A program made the position numbers and the translations under genes. From positions 54,289 through 118,288 of the forward strand of contig CAJXTG010000002.1 in assembly GCA_913060655.1 (NCBI GenBank): a stretch of DNA of 64,000 nt, read 5' to 3'. This stretch comes from an uncultured Nitriliruptoraceae bacterium (lineage in GTDB: Bacteria > Actinomycetota > Nitriliruptoria > Nitriliruptorales > Nitriliruptoraceae). This document shows, one piece after another, positions 20,233 to 28,286 of the stretch. Each line of letters opens with the position of its first letter. The stretch's first letter is position 1. The notes below the pieces were generated by a model. The model made no database searches. It had not been told where the DNA came from and was given only the letters and a program-made list of their open reading frames with translations.

Positions 20233-20865
20233 TCAGGACGGGGACGTCGGGTGAGCGGGATCGTCCCGCTCCCCCATGAGCCGGGCGACGACCTGCGGGA
20301 GGAGCCGATGCTCGACGGGGTGCAGGCGGGCGAGGAGCGTCGTGCGGGTGTCGTCCGGCAGGACGGGGACGGCCTCCTGGGCGAGGACGGGCCCGTGGTC
20401 GACGAGCTCGTCGACGAGGTGGACGGTCACCCCGGTCGTCGTGACGCCGGCGGCGAGCGCGTCACCGACGGCGTCCGCACCGGGGAACGCGGGCAGGAGC
20501 GACGGGTGCACGTTGACGACCCGGCCGGGCCAGCGGTCGAGGAACACGGGGCTGAGGATGCGCATGAAGCCGGCGAGCACGATCAGGCCGACGTCGTGCC
20601 CGGCGACCTCGTCGGCGAGGCGTCGTTCCCAGCCGGTCCGGTCGTCCCGGTCGAAGGGGACGGCGCGGGCGGGCAGGCCGCGCTCGCGGGCCCGCTCGAG
20701 GACCGGCGCGTCGGCGACGTCGCTGACGACGCAGGCGAGGTCGGCGTCCACCGTCCCGTCGGCGACCGCGTCGGCGAGGGCGACCAGGTTGGTGCCGCTG
20801 CCGGAGGCGAGCACGGCGAACCGGCGGGACGGGTCGGGCTCGCGCGCGGCGACGGGGTCGCTCAC
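20233..20865 (-). CDS. purN: Phosphoribosylglycinamide formyltransferase
   Basis: GAR transformylase of 210 residues using 10-formyl-THF. SGSGTNLVAL at 16-25 binds the substrate phosphate. The catalytic Asn-His-Asp set falls in VNVHPSLLPAFPG and the later D of HLVDELVDHGP. GGGAGGCGG precedes the ATG, and TAGGCT at 20899-20894 gives a short leader of about 22 nt. First gene of purN-purH-folD. In the opposite direction lies the tRNA gene at 20948. Confidence 0.95.
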   Translation of the reverse strand: MSDPVAAREPDPSRRFAVLASGSGTNLVALADAVADGTVDADLACVVSDVADAPVLERARERGLPARAVPFDRDDRTGWERRLADEVAGHDVGLIVLAGFMRILSPVFLDRWPGRVVNVHPSLLPAFPGADAVGDALAAGVTTTGVTVHLVDELVDHGPVLAQEAVPVLPDDTRTTLLARLHPVEHRLLPQVVARLMGERDDPAHPTSPS

Positions 20866-20893
20866 TCCGCCCGCCTCCCGCCGCTCGCCGGGG

Positions 20894-20899
20894 AGCCTA
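20894..20899 (-). promoter_or_regulatory. -10 element of purN-purH-folD
   Basis: The minus strand reads TAGGCT 28 bp before the purN start codon. This is the same hexamer seen before accD, accA, mdh and galU. No PurR-like or riboswitch element was recognised in the short leader. Confidence 0.45.
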
Positions 20900-20933
20900 A
20901 CGAGCGGGCCGGCGGCGGCCGGACGGCCGGCTC

Positions 20934-20939
20934 TACCCT
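20934..20939 (+). promoter_or_regulatory. -10 element of tRNA gene
   Basis: TACCCT ends 8 bp before the first base of the tRNA. This is the spacing expected for transcription that starts at or just before the mature 5' end. Confidence 0.5.
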
Positions 20940-20947
20940 GCGCGTCG

Positions 20948-21021
20948 GCGGGCGTATCCCAATCGGCAGAGGAAGGGGACTTAAAATCCTCCCAGTGTGG
21001 GTTCGAGTCCCACCGCCCGCA
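20948..21021 (+). tRNA. tRNA with anticodon UAA (Leu expected), short variable loop
   Basis: The 74-nt gene folds into a cloverleaf: acceptor GCGGGCG/CGCCCGC, anticodon stem GGGGA/TCCTC (one G-U), loop CTTAAAA giving anticodon UAA, T-arm GTGGG-TTCGAGT-CCCAC and discriminator A; CCA is not encoded. UAA reads leucine codon UUA and A73 fits leucine. The D-loop AATCGGCAGA is leucine-like. However, the variable region is only about 5 nt, whereas bacterial tRNA-Leu is normally class II with a long arm. The tRNA call is firm; the amino-acid identity is less so. Confidence 0.8.
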
Positions 21022-21030
21022 CGCCCCCGG

Positions 21031-21456
21031 TCAGGCGCCCGGCCGCTCCTCGGGGTCCACCCCGAGCTCGGCCATGAGGCCCCGGACGCGTTCGGCGATC
21101 TCGTCACGGATCGGCCGGACCGCGTCGACCCCCTGGCCGGCCGGGTCGGGCAACGGCCAGTCGACGTAGCGCTTGCCGGGCAGGACCGGGCAGGTGTCGC
21201 CGCAGCCCATGGTGACGACGACGTCGGCCTGCTCGAGGTCGGCGAGGTCCCAGCGGCGTGGCTGCCGTCCGAGCAGGTCGATACCGACCTCGGCCATGGC
21301 CTCGACCGCGGCGGGGTTGACCCTGTCGGCCGGCTCCGACCCGGCCGAGAGCACGTCGATGCGCCCGCCGGCGAGCCGTTCGAGCCAGCCGGCGGCCATC
21401 TGGCTGCGTCCGGCGTTGTGGACGCAGAGGAACAGGACGGACGGACGCTCAGCCAT
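21031..21456 (-). CDS. arsC: Arsenate reductase, LMW phosphatase type (probably thiol-transferase class)
   Basis: A 141-residue protein with the low-molecular-weight phosphatase P-loop CVHNAGRSQ starting at Cys11, the nucleophile that binds arsenate. MGCGDTCPVLPGKRY follows with Cys85 and Cys89, then DWPLPDPAGQG. This pattern fits arsenate reductases, and in actinobacteria such enzymes often work with mycothiol. It detoxifies arsenate, a phosphate mimic that enters through phosphate transporters, which fits its place beside phoU and the pst genes. GAGGAG precedes the ATG by 8 nt. An ordinary tyrosine phosphatase is less likely because of the GCGDTCP segment. Confidence 0.85.
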   Translation of the reverse strand: MAERPSVLFLCVHNAGRSQMAAGWLERLAGGRIDVLSAGSEPADRVNPAAVEAMAEVGIDLLGRQPRRWDLADLEQADVVVTMGCGDTCPVLPGKRYVDWPLPDPAGQGVDAVRPIRDEIAERVRGLMAELGVDPEERPGA

Positions 21457-21481
21457 CTCGGGGGCTCCTCGGTGGGCCGCC

Positions 21482-21517
21482 GCGGTGTGCGGCGGTCGGG
21501 CGGTGTGCGGCGGTCGG
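21482..21517. repeat. Perfect 18-bp tandem duplication
   Basis: GCGGTGTGCGGCGGTCGG occurs at 21482-21499 and again, unchanged, at 21500-21517. It lies between the arsC start and a PHO-box-like repeat. It may be a recent slippage product or a duplicated binding site. Confidence 0.8.
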
Positions 21518-21520
21518 CTC

Positions 21521-21564
21521 GTTCATCCCCCGTTCACCCGGCGGCAAGGCCCGGGTCGTAGCGT
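21521..21564 (+). promoter_or_regulatory. PHO-box-like direct repeat with downstream -10, antisense to phoU
   Basis: GTTCATC (21521-21527) and GTTCACC (21532-21538) are direct repeats with an 11-bp period, the layout of actinobacterial PhoP/RegX3 boxes. TAGCGT at 21559-21564 follows on the same strand. A transcript from here would run antisense through phoU toward regX3. The same box could also act on arsC, but in reverse orientation. Confidence 0.45.
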
Positions 21565-21627
21565 CCGGGGACGCCGGCGGGTGCCGGCGGGCCCGACGGA
21601 CGGTCGGGGACGAGGGATGTGATGCGC

Positions 21628-22296
21628 TCACGTCGGGTCGTTGCCCATCAGCTCCGCGTTGATGCCGGTGACGGCGAACACGGCCTGCTCGGCGATGTCG
21701 ACGCCGTGGTCGGCGTAGCGCTCGATGCGACGGCTGAGCCCGATGATCTGCGCCGCCCACGGCAGCCGGTCGGGGTCGGTGCCGGCGGAGCCGAACAGCT
21801 CCTCGAAGATGCGCAGCTCGAGCCGGTCGACCCGGTCGTCGGCGACGGCGACGCTGCGCGCGAGGTCCTCGTCGAGCGCGAGCAGCGCCTGCAGCGACGT
21901 GCGGCCGACCTCCCGGGCGGAGCTGCCCATCTCGACGATGAGCTCGACGACTCCCTCGTCGCGCGGCAGCTCGAGCAGGCGGATCGCACCGCGGGCGACG
22001 GAGACGGCGTGGTCGGCCATCCGCTCGAGGTGCAGGGCCGCGTGGAGGAAGGCGGTGAGCAGCCGCAGGTCCCGGCCGACGGGCGCCTGCAGGGCGACGG
22101 TGGTGAGCACCCCGTGCTGCAGCTCGACGTACCGCTGGTCGACGGCCCGGTCGGCGTAGATCACCTCCTCCGCGCGGACACGGTCGCCCTCGGCGAGCGC
22201 CGAGACGGCCTTGCCGAGCATGCCGTCGGCGCGCTCGCTCATGTCGACGAGCATGCCGCGCAGCTCGTCGACGGAACGGTCCAGTTCCTCACGCAT
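21628..22296 (-). CDS. phoU: Phosphate-specific transport system accessory protein
   Basis: All-helical protein of 222 residues made of two PhoU repeats. The metal-binding acidic patterns are visible as LERMADHAVSVA and IERYADHGVDIAEQ. PhoU links the Pst transporter to the histidine kinase and keeps the Pho response off when phosphate is plentiful. It is divergent from regX3 with only 44 bp between the starts, so the promoters must overlap around a CCTAGG at 22314-22319. A possible regulated promoter at 21559 points into its 3' end from the opposite strand. Confidence 0.95.
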   Translation of the reverse strand: MREELDRSVDELRGMLVDMSERADGMLGKAVSALAEGDRVRAEEVIYADRAVDQRYVELQHGVLTTVALQAPVGRDLRLLTAFLHAALHLERMADHAVSVARGAIRLLELPRDEGVVELIVEMGSSAREVGRTSLQALLALDEDLARSVAVADDRVDRLELRIFEELFGSAGTDPDRLPWAAQIIGLSRRIERYADHGVDIAEQAVFAVTGINAELMGNDPT

Positions 22297-22315
22297 CCTG
22301 ATGCCTTCCTGGTCC

Positions 22316-22321
22316 TAGGGT
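22316..22321 (+). promoter_or_regulatory. -10 element for regX3 in the phoU-regX3 gap
   Basis: TAGGGT lies 19 bp before the regX3 start inside the 44-bp gap. GGAGG follows and serves as the ribosome site. No 11-bp PHO repeat is present in this short gap. Confidence 0.4.
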
Positions 22322-22340
22322 TCCCCCTGTCGGAGGTCCG

Positions 22341-23057
22341 ATGATGCCCAACATCCTGCTCGTCGAGGACGAACGCTCGATCGCCGAGGGGCTGAAGGTC
22401 AGCCTCGAGTCGGAAGGGTTCCAGGTCGCCTGGGCCCGGGACGGCAACGAGGCCCTCTCGGCCTGGGAGCGCGTCCACCCCGATCTGATCGTCCTGGACC
22501 TGATGCTGCCCGGCGTGTCCGGCACCGAGGTGTGCCGGACCATCCGGACGCGCTCCGACGTCCCGATCATCATGCTGACCGCCCGTGACACCGAGGTCGA
22601 CCGGGTCGTCGGCCTCGAGATCGGGGCGGACGACTACCTGACGAAGCCGTTCTCCACCCGGGAGCTGATCGCTCGGATCCGGGCGATCCTGCGGCGTGCG
22701 CCGCTCGGGTCGGCCCCGGCGGCCGTGGACGAGCTGCCCATCGAGGCGAGCGGGGTCCGCGTCGACCGGGCACGCCACGAGGTGACGGTCGACGGACGTC
22801 GGGTCGAGCTCCCCCCGAAGGAGTTCGACCTGCTCGGGGTGCTCGTGGAGTACGCCGGCCGGGTGATGACCCGCCACCAGCTGATCGACGAGGTGTGGGG
22901 GTCCGACTACGTCGGGGACACGAAGACCCTCGACGTGCACATCCGCCGGCTGCGCGGACGCATCGAGGTCGACCCGCAGGACCCCCGTCGCATCCGCACC
23001 GTCCGTGGGGTCGGATACCGCTTCGCCGACCGGCTCGACCCTGAGGACGCGGCATGA
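22341..23057 (+). CDS. regX3: OmpR-family response regulator of phosphate starvation
   Basis: A 238-residue regulator. The receiver domain has the acidic pair Glu9/Asp10, phospho-acceptor Asp53 (VLDLMLPG), Thr80 and Lys102 (TKPFS). The C-terminal winged helix shows VELPPKEFDLLGVLVEYAG and the tyrosine-ended GVGYRF. It pairs with the kinase gene 46 bp downstream. The divergent phoU and the adjacent pst operon make the phosphate assignment strong; it is expected to bind GTTCACC-type direct repeats such as those found before pstS. ATG 22341 or 22344 could be the start. Confidence 0.93.
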   Translation: MMPNILLVEDERSIAEGLKVSLESEGFQVAWARDGNEALSAWERVHPDLIVLDLMLPGVSGTEVCRTIRTRSDVPIIMLTARDTEVDRVVGLEIGADDYLTKPFSTRELIARIRAILRRAPLGSAPAAVDELPIEASGVRVDRARHEVTVDGRRVELPPKEFDLLGVLVEYAGRVMTRHQLIDEVWGSDYVGDTKTLDVHIRRLRGRIEVDPQDPRRIRTVRGVGYRFADRLDPEDAA

Positions 23058-23103
23058 CGGGCGTCGTCACGGTGGGGGACGTCCGACGACGGGCGAGGGG
23101 CTG

Positions 23104-24252
23104 ATGGAGGGCTCGGCGCTGCTCGTCCTGCTGGTCGTCGCCGCGCTCGCGTTCACGCTCGGGCGCCGCGGACGCGGCGACGTCGCCCCGGTCGCACCGG
23201 CCGCAGCCGGGCCGGCCGGCGAGGACGTCGCCGACGACGCCGAGCGGGCCGACGGGCCGTGGCGCACCGAGTTCGTCGACGCGCTGAACCAGCCGGCGCT
23301 GCTGCTCGATGGGCACGGACACGTCCAGGCCGCGAACCGCGCCGCCCGGGAGCTGCTCGGGCTCACGAGCCCGACGCTGGGCGGGTCGATCCTCGAGAGC
23401 ACGGCCTCGACCGGCGTCGCCGACGTCGTCGCTCGCGTCCGCAGCGGCCGTGCCCCGCTGACCGTCGACGTGGAGCGCGCGGGACGCGAGCTGCGCGTCA
23501 GCGCGTCGCTCGTCGGGGACGAGACGCTCGTGGTGCTCACCGACCGGACCCGCGAGCGGCAGATCGAGGACCTGCGGCGCGACTTCGTCGTCAACGCGTC
23601 CCACGAGCTCAAGACGCCGGTGACCGCCATCCAGACGCTCGGCGACGCGATCGCGGTGACGCTGCCGGAGGATCCGGACCGGGCCGGGTCGCTCATCAAG
23701 CGGCTCAACGACGAGAGCGAGCGGCTGGCGCGGCTCGTCGGTGAGCTGCTGGACCTGCGCCGCCTCGAGGTCGCCGGCCCGCTGGAGCGCGTCCCCGTCG
23801 ACCTCGCCGAGGTCGTGCGCCTCGTCGTCGCCGAGCAGACGCCGCGGGCCGAGGGCCGTCGCGTCACCCTGGAGGTCGACGTGCCCGACACCGCACCGGT
23901 CGCGGGCGTGCACGCCGACCTCGAGGCGGTCGTGAAGAACCTCGTCTCGAACGCGATCAAGTACAACCGGGACGACGGCAGCGTGCACGTCACGCTCGCC
24001 ACGGACGGGTCCGACCGGGTCCTGCAGGTCGCCGACACCGGCATCGGGATCCGCCAGCAGGACGTCCCGCGGGTGTTCGAGCGCTTCTACCGGGTCGACA
24101 CCGCCCGGTCCCGGGCGACGGGCGGCACCGGACTCGGGCTGTCCATCGTCCGGCACGCCGTCGAACGTCACGGTGGCACCGTCCAGGTGGAGAGCGAACT
24201 GGGCGCGGGGACCACGTTCCGCGTCCGGCTGCCGATCGGCAGCGAGGCCTGA
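23104..24252 (+). CDS. senX3: Phosphate-sensing histidine kinase
   Basis: Membrane-associated kinase of 382 residues. One N-terminal hydrophobic segment (residues 5-19) is followed by a PAS-like domain (about 55-145), then the dimerisation domain with SHELKTPVTA and phospho-acceptor His167. The catalytic domain shows N (NAIKYN), G1 (DTGIGI), F (FERFYR) and G2 (GTGLGLSIV) boxes. The single membrane pass and cytoplasmic PAS are as in PhoR/SenX3, which sense phosphate through Pst and PhoU and not by an outside domain. ATG 23104 is chosen because it opens the hydrophobic segment and has GAGGGG before it. Confidence 0.93.
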   Translation: MEGSALLVLLVVAALAFTLGRRGRGDVAPVAPAAAGPAGEDVADDAERADGPWRTEFVDALNQPALLLDGHGHVQAANRAARELLGLTSPTLGGSILESTASTGVADVVARVRSGRAPLTVDVERAGRELRVSASLVGDETLVVLTDRTRERQIEDLRRDFVVNASHELKTPVTAIQTLGDAIAVTLPEDPDRAGSLIKRLNDESERLARLVGELLDLRRLEVAGPLERVPVDLAEVVRLVVAEQTPRAEGRRVTLEVDVPDTAPVAGVHADLEAVVKNLVSNAIKYNRDDGSVHVTLATDGSDRVLQVADTGIGIRQQDVPRVFERFYRVDTARSRATGGTGLGLSIVRHAVERHGGTVQVESELGAGTTFRVRLPIGSEA

Positions 24253-24284
24253 GCGGGCCGCACCCACCGGTGCCGTCCCCCCGC

Positions 24285-25208
24285 TCAGCCGAACCGACCG
24301 GAGATGTAGGACTCCGTCCGCGGGTCGGACGCGTTGGTGAAGATCGTCGTCGTCTCGTCGAACTCGACGAGCGTGCCGGCCCGCTTGCCCGTCGCGTCGT
24401 CGACCTCGAGGGTGAAGAACGCGGTGCGGTCGCTCACCCGTGCGGCCTGCTGCATGTTGTGGGTGACGATGACGATCGTGTAGTCGTTCTTCAGCTCACG
24501 CATCAGGTCCTCGATGCGCAGCGTCGCGATCGGGTCGAGCGCGGAGCACGGCTCGTCCATGAGGATGACGTCGGGGGAGGTCGCGATCGCACGGGCGATG
24601 CACAGCCGCTGCTGCTGCCCGCCGGACAGCGCGAGGCCGGACTCGTGCAGCTTGTCCTTGACCTCGTCCCACAGCGCCGCCCCGACGAGCGACTCCTCCA
24701 CGAGGTCGTCCATGTTCCCGTCGTAGCCGTTGATCTTCGGCCCGAAGGCGACGTTCTCGTAGATCGACTTGGGGAACGGGTTCGGCTGCTGGAACACCAT
24801 CCCGATGCGCCGACGCACCTCGACCGGGTCGACGCCGTCGGCGTAGAGGTCGTGCCCGTGGTAGTTGACCTGCCCCTCGACGCGCGCGGAGGGGACGAGG
24901 TCGTTCATCCGGTTCAGCGAGCGCAGCACGGTCGACTTCCCGCAGCCGGACGGCCCGATCAGCGCGACGATCTCGTTCTCGGGCACGTCGAAGCTGCAGG
25001 TGTCCACGGCGGTCACGTCGTCGTAGTGGACGCTGACGTCACGCAGCTGGAACACCGGATCGCCCATCGGCGCCTGCTCCGTCCCCGCCTCACGCTCCGC
25101 CATCTCGATGCGGACCGTAGCCGCCTCATCAGCGGCGGCGGTCGGGGCGGGCGCGCCCGCCGCGGTGGTCGCGGCGCTGCCCTCGCCGGTGCTGGTCGGT
25201 TCGCTCAT
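24285..25208 (-). CDS. pstB: Phosphate ABC transporter ATP-binding protein
   Basis: ATPase that powers phosphate import, 307 residues. Walker [10 protein letters not shown] is at 85-93, followed by Q-loop [19 protein letters not shown], signature LSGGQQQR and Walker [14 protein letters not shown]. The phosphate-transporter [10 protein letters not shown] segment is diagnostic. About 48 extra N-terminal residues, rich in Ala, Thr and Glu and probably disordered, are not part of the family core; GCGGAGGA supports the long start, though the Met at residue 48 is an alternative. Last gene of pstS-pstC-pstA-pstB. Confidence 0.96.
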   Translation of the reverse strand: MSEPTSTGEGSAATTAAGAPAPTAAADEAATVRIEMAEREAGTEQAPMGDPVFQLRDVSVHYDDVTAVDTCSFDVPENEIVALIGPSGCGKSTVLRSLNRMNDLVPSARVEGQVNYHGHDLYADGVDPVEVRRRIGMVFQQPNPFPKSIYENVAFGPKINGYDGNMDDLVEESLVGAALWDEVKDKLHESGLALSGGQQQRLCIARAIATSPDVILMDEPCSALDPIATLRIEDLMRELKNDYTIVIVTHNMQQAARVSDRTAFFTLEVDDATGKRAGTLVEFDETTTIFTNASDPRTESYISGRFG

Positions 25209-25221
25209 CGGGTCCTCCGCC

Positions 25222-26133
25222 TCAGCGCTTCCGGGCGTACCGGTTGCGCAGGATGATCGCGCCGGAGTTCATCGTCAGCAGCACCGTCAGCATCACGATG
25301 ATGCCGGCGGCGGCCGCCTCGATCTGGAACTCCGCCTGGGGTCGCTTGATGAAGTCGTACACCTGCACGGGGAGGGCGCCGAACGCCTCCAGCGGCTCCC
25401 ACGGTGCGTTGTCGGCGCGGCGGCTGAACACCGCGCCGGCGACGAGGATCGGGGCGGTCTCCCCGACGGCGCGGGACAGCGCGAGGATCGTGCCGGTCAG
25501 GATGCCGGGCATCGCGACGGGGAGGACCTGCTTCTGCGTCGCCTGCCACGGGGTGGCGCCGAGCGCCAGCGCGCCGTTGAAGATCGACGGCGGCACGGCG
25601 CGGATCGCCTCGCGGGAGGCCACGATGATGACCGGGAGGATGAGCAGCGTGAGCGCCAGCGCGCCGGTGATGAGCGTGCGGCCGAGACCGGCGAGGTAGA
25701 CGAACATGGCGGCGGACAGCAGGCCGTAGACGACGGAGGGGACGCCGGCGAGGTTGGCGATGTTGATCTGCATGAAGCGGGTGAAGCGGTTGCTCGGCGC
25801 GAAGATCTCGAGGTAGATGCCGGCGCCGACGCCGATGGGGAACGACATGCCGGCGACCATGACCATCAGCGACAGCGACCCGGTCAGCCCGGTGCGGATC
25901 CCGGTGTCCTCCGCGCGACGGCTCGTGTAGCTGGTGAAGAAGTCGGTGCTGAGCCGTCGGGCGCCGTCGCTGAGCACGTCGAACAGGAGCGTCGCCATCA
26001 CGACGAGGGCGATGAGCGTGGCGATGAGCAGCACCGCCTGGAAGGCCCGCTCCCTGCGGACGCGCGCCGCCGGCGCACTGAGGTTGAGCACAGCGTCCCG
26101 CGCGATCCCGGCGGGGGTGGAGAGCAGGCTCAT
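25222..26133 (-). CDS. pstA: Phosphate ABC transporter permease PstA
   Basis: Inner-membrane permease of 303 residues with about six transmembrane segments and the binding-protein-dependent transport signature around [20 protein letters not shown] (EAA-type loop that contacts PstB). The N-terminus is cytoplasmic and basic. The ATG overlaps the pstC stop (ATGA), so the two permease halves are made in equal amounts. The gene is followed after 13 bp by pstB. Confidence 0.95.
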   Translation of the reverse strand: MSLLSTPAGIARDAVLNLSAPAARVRRERAFQAVLLIATLIALVVMATLLFDVLSDGARRLSTDFFTSYTSRRAEDTGIRTGLTGSLSLMVMVAGMSFPIGVGAGIYLEIFAPSNRFTRFMQINIANLAGVPSVVYGLLSAAMFVYLAGLGRTLITGALALTLLILPVIIVASREAIRAVPPSIFNGALALGATPWQATQKQVLPVAMPGILTGTILALSRAVGETAPILVAGAVFSRRADNAPWEPLEAFGALPVQVYDFIKRPQAEFQIEAAAAGIIVMLTVLLTMNSGAIILRNRYARKR

Positions 26134-27083
26134 TCGTAGGCCTCCCGGAAGCGTCGCACGATCCGGTTCGCGATGATGTTGAGGGTGAAGGTCATGACGA
26201 ACAGCAGGATGCCGACCGCGAAGATCGAGTTGTACGTCAGCGAACCCCGGGACGCCTCACCGCCGACCGCCTGGACGATGTAGCCGGTCATCGTCTGGAT
26301 CTGCGAGCCGGGGTTCACGGTGAGCGTCGGGAGGTTGCCGGCGGCGACGGAGACGATCATCGTCTCGCCGATGGCGCGCCCCATCGCGAGGATGATGGCC
26401 GACACGATCCCCGAGAGGGCGGCGGGGAAGAGGACCTTGCGGATCGTCACGGACTTCGTCGCGCCCATGCCGTAGGAGGCGGCACGGAGGCCGTCGGGGA
26501 CGGCGGAGAGCGCGTCCTCCGACAGCGAGGCGACGGTGGGGATGATCATGACGCCGACGACGAGCCCCGCGGAGAGGGCGTTGAAGATGTTGATCGACTC
26601 CGGCGAGAAGACCGTGCGCAGCGCCGGGGTGACGAGGGTCAGGGCGAAGTAGCCGAGGACGACGGTGGGGATGCCGGCGAGGACCTCGAGGGCCGGCTTG
26701 AGGATCCCGCGGACCCGTGCCGACGCGTACTCGGAGAGGTACGCCGCGGAGGCGAGTCCCAGCGGGACGGCGACGAGCAGCGCGATGACCGTGACGAGCA
26801 GGGTGCCTGACACCAGCGGGAGGACGCCGATGCGGAACCCCTCGCTGTCGAGGTCGCCGAACGGTCGCCACGCGGTGTCGGTGAAGAACTCGACGATCGA
26901 GATCTGGCCGAAGAAGTGCAGGCCCTCCTCGAGGAGCACGAACACGATCGAGAGCGTGGTGACGATCGAGATCGCCGCGAAGACCCACAGCACGCCGACG
27001 ATCGAGCGTTCACCGAGCCGGGCGGAGCGCGGCGCGAGGGAGACGTCCGAGTCAGGGCCGGCGAGGGGGGGCAGCGATGACAT
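26130..27083 (-). CDS. pstC: Phosphate ABC transporter permease PstC
   Basis: Second permease half, 317 residues from the chosen ATG at 27083, which has GAGG upstream; an in-frame start at 27161 would add 26 low-complexity residues and run into the intergenic hairpin. About six transmembrane segments are present. The EAA-type cytoplasmic loop lies in SLSEDALSAVPDGLRAASYGMGAT. It forms the channel with PstA. The 106-bp gap to pstS holds a strong stem-loop, which probably lowers expression of this gene relative to pstS. Confidence 0.94.
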   Translation of the reverse strand: MSSLPPLAGPDSDVSLAPRSARLGERSIVGVLWVFAAISIVTTLSIVFVLLEEGLHFFGQISIVEFFTDTAWRPFGDLDSEGFRIGVLPLVSGTLLVTVIALLVAVPLGLASAAYLSEYASARVRGILKPALEVLAGIPTVVLGYFALTLVTPALRTVFSPESINIFNALSAGLVVGVMIIPTVASLSEDALSAVPDGLRAASYGMGATKSVTIRKVLFPAALSGIVSAIILAMGRAIGETMIVSVAAGNLPTLTVNPGSQIQTMTGYIVQAVGGEASRGSLTYNSIFAVGILLFVMTFTLNIIANRIVRRFREAYE

Positions 27084-27136
27084 CGTGGCCTCGTTGAGGA
27101 CGGCAGGTGCGGAGGGTGGTGCTGTGCTGCGGGCCT

Positions 27137-27170
27137 GGCCGGTGGGTGCCCCTGCGGGCACCCACCGGCC
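27137..27170. terminator. Perfect 15-bp stem-loop between pstS and pstC
   Basis: GGCCGGTGGGTGCCC (27137-27151) pairs completely with GGGCACCCACCGGCC (27156-27170) around a CTGC loop. It follows pstS on the minus strand by 19 bp. No T-tract follows, so it is better read as an attenuator or mRNA 3'-end stabiliser than a full terminator. Confidence 0.75.
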
Positions 27171-27189
27171 GGACCCTAACAGCAGATCG

Positions 27190-28185
27190 TCAGCCGATCG
27201 CGGCCTCGACCGCCGCGCGAGCTCCGGCGAGCTCCGCGTCGGTCGCCGGGATGTAGCCGACGTCCCCGATCACGTCGTTGACGGTGTCGAGGTAGAAGGT
27301 CGCGAAGTCCGCGACCTCAGGACGCGCGAGGGCGTCGTTGCGGACGTAGACGAACAGCGGGCGGGTCGCCTGGTAGGTCCCGTCCTGAGCGGTCTCGACG
27401 CTCGGGGCGACGCAGCCGTCACCACCGTCGTACTCGAGGGCCCGGAAGGAATCCGTGTTGTTGATGTAGTAGGCGAACCCGAAGAACCCGAACGAGCCCG
27501 GCGTCCCGGAGACACCCTGCGAGATGATGTTGTCATCCGCGGAGGCGTTGTAGTCCTGACGCGAGCCCTCGACGTCCATGATGTCCTCCACCATGAAGTC
27601 GTAGGTGCCCGAGTCCGTGTCCGGGGCGTAGATGTCGATGGCGACGTTCGGCCAGTCGGGGTTGACCTGGTCCCACGTGTCGACGCCCTCGGGGCCGAAG
27701 ATCGAGATGAGCTCGTCGGTGGTCACGCACGCGACGACCTCGGGGGTGTCGGGCGAGGTCACCATCGTGAGCGCGTCGGTGCCGACCCGGATCTCGGTGA
27801 ACTCGATGCCGTTCTCGGCGCAGAGTGCGGCCTCCTCGTCCTTGATGGCGCGGGAGGCGTTCGAGAACTGGGTGTCGCCGGTCCCGCAGAAGCGCTCGAA
27901 GCCGCCGCCGGAGCCGGAGATGGAGAGGTTGATGATCACGTCGGGCTGCACCGCCGCGTACTCCTCAGCGAGCGCGTCGGTGAGGGGGCCGACCGTCGAC
28001 GAACCGTCGATCTCGATCGAGCCGGAGAGCCCCGCCGGGGCCTCGTCCTCGGTCGAGGAGGTGTCCTCGGACTCGGTGGGCGCCGGGGCCGGGGCCGCGT
28101 CCTCGGTGGCGTCGTCCCCGCCGCAGGCGGCGAGGAGCAGGGCGGCCGCGGAGAGGGCGGCGACCCGTCGGGTGAGACTGCGCAT
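27190..28185 (-). CDS. pstS: Phosphate-binding lipoprotein
   Basis: Extracellular phosphate receptor, 331 residues. A lipoprotein signal ends in LLLAAC with Cys21, followed by an acidic Ala/Glu/Thr linker. Phosphate-binding loops are visible: DGSSTVGPLTDA after the linker and SGSGGGFERFC further on, plus SQGVSGTPGSFGFFGFAYY. It delivers phosphate to PstC/PstA. AGGAG precedes the ATG by 7 nt. Its upstream region carries PHO-box-like repeats, so it should be induced by phosphate starvation. Confidence 0.96.
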   Translation of the reverse strand: MRSLTRRVAALSAAALLLAACGGDDATEDAAPAPAPTESEDTSSTEDEAPAGLSGSIEIDGSSTVGPLTDALAEEYAAVQPDVIINLSISGSGGGFERFCGTGDTQFSNASRAIKDEEAALCAENGIEFTEIRVGTDALTMVTSPDTPEVVACVTTDELISIFGPEGVDTWDQVNPDWPNVAIDIYAPDTDSGTYDFMVEDIMDVEGSRQDYNASADDNIISQGVSGTPGSFGFFGFAYYINNTDSFRALEYDGGDGCVAPSVETAQDGTYQATRPLFVYVRNDALARPEVADFATFYLDTVNDVIGDVGYIPATDAELAGARAAVEAAIG

Positions 28186-28260
28186 CGTGTGACTCCTGTG
28201 ATCGCGTGCTCGGGCGGCGCGGGGGCCGGACCGTCGACCGACTGCCGGACGGCAGCGGGC

Positions 28261-28277
28261 AGGTCATGTCCTGACCT
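28261..28277. promoter_or_regulatory. Inverted repeat AGGTCA-n5-TGACCT in the pstS leader
   Basis: A perfect 6-bp inverted repeat with a 5-bp spacer lies just downstream of the predicted -10 of pstS, close to the expected transcription start. It may be an operator for another regulator or a small 5' hairpin. Confidence 0.4.
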
Positions 28278-28286
28278 GCGAGCGGG

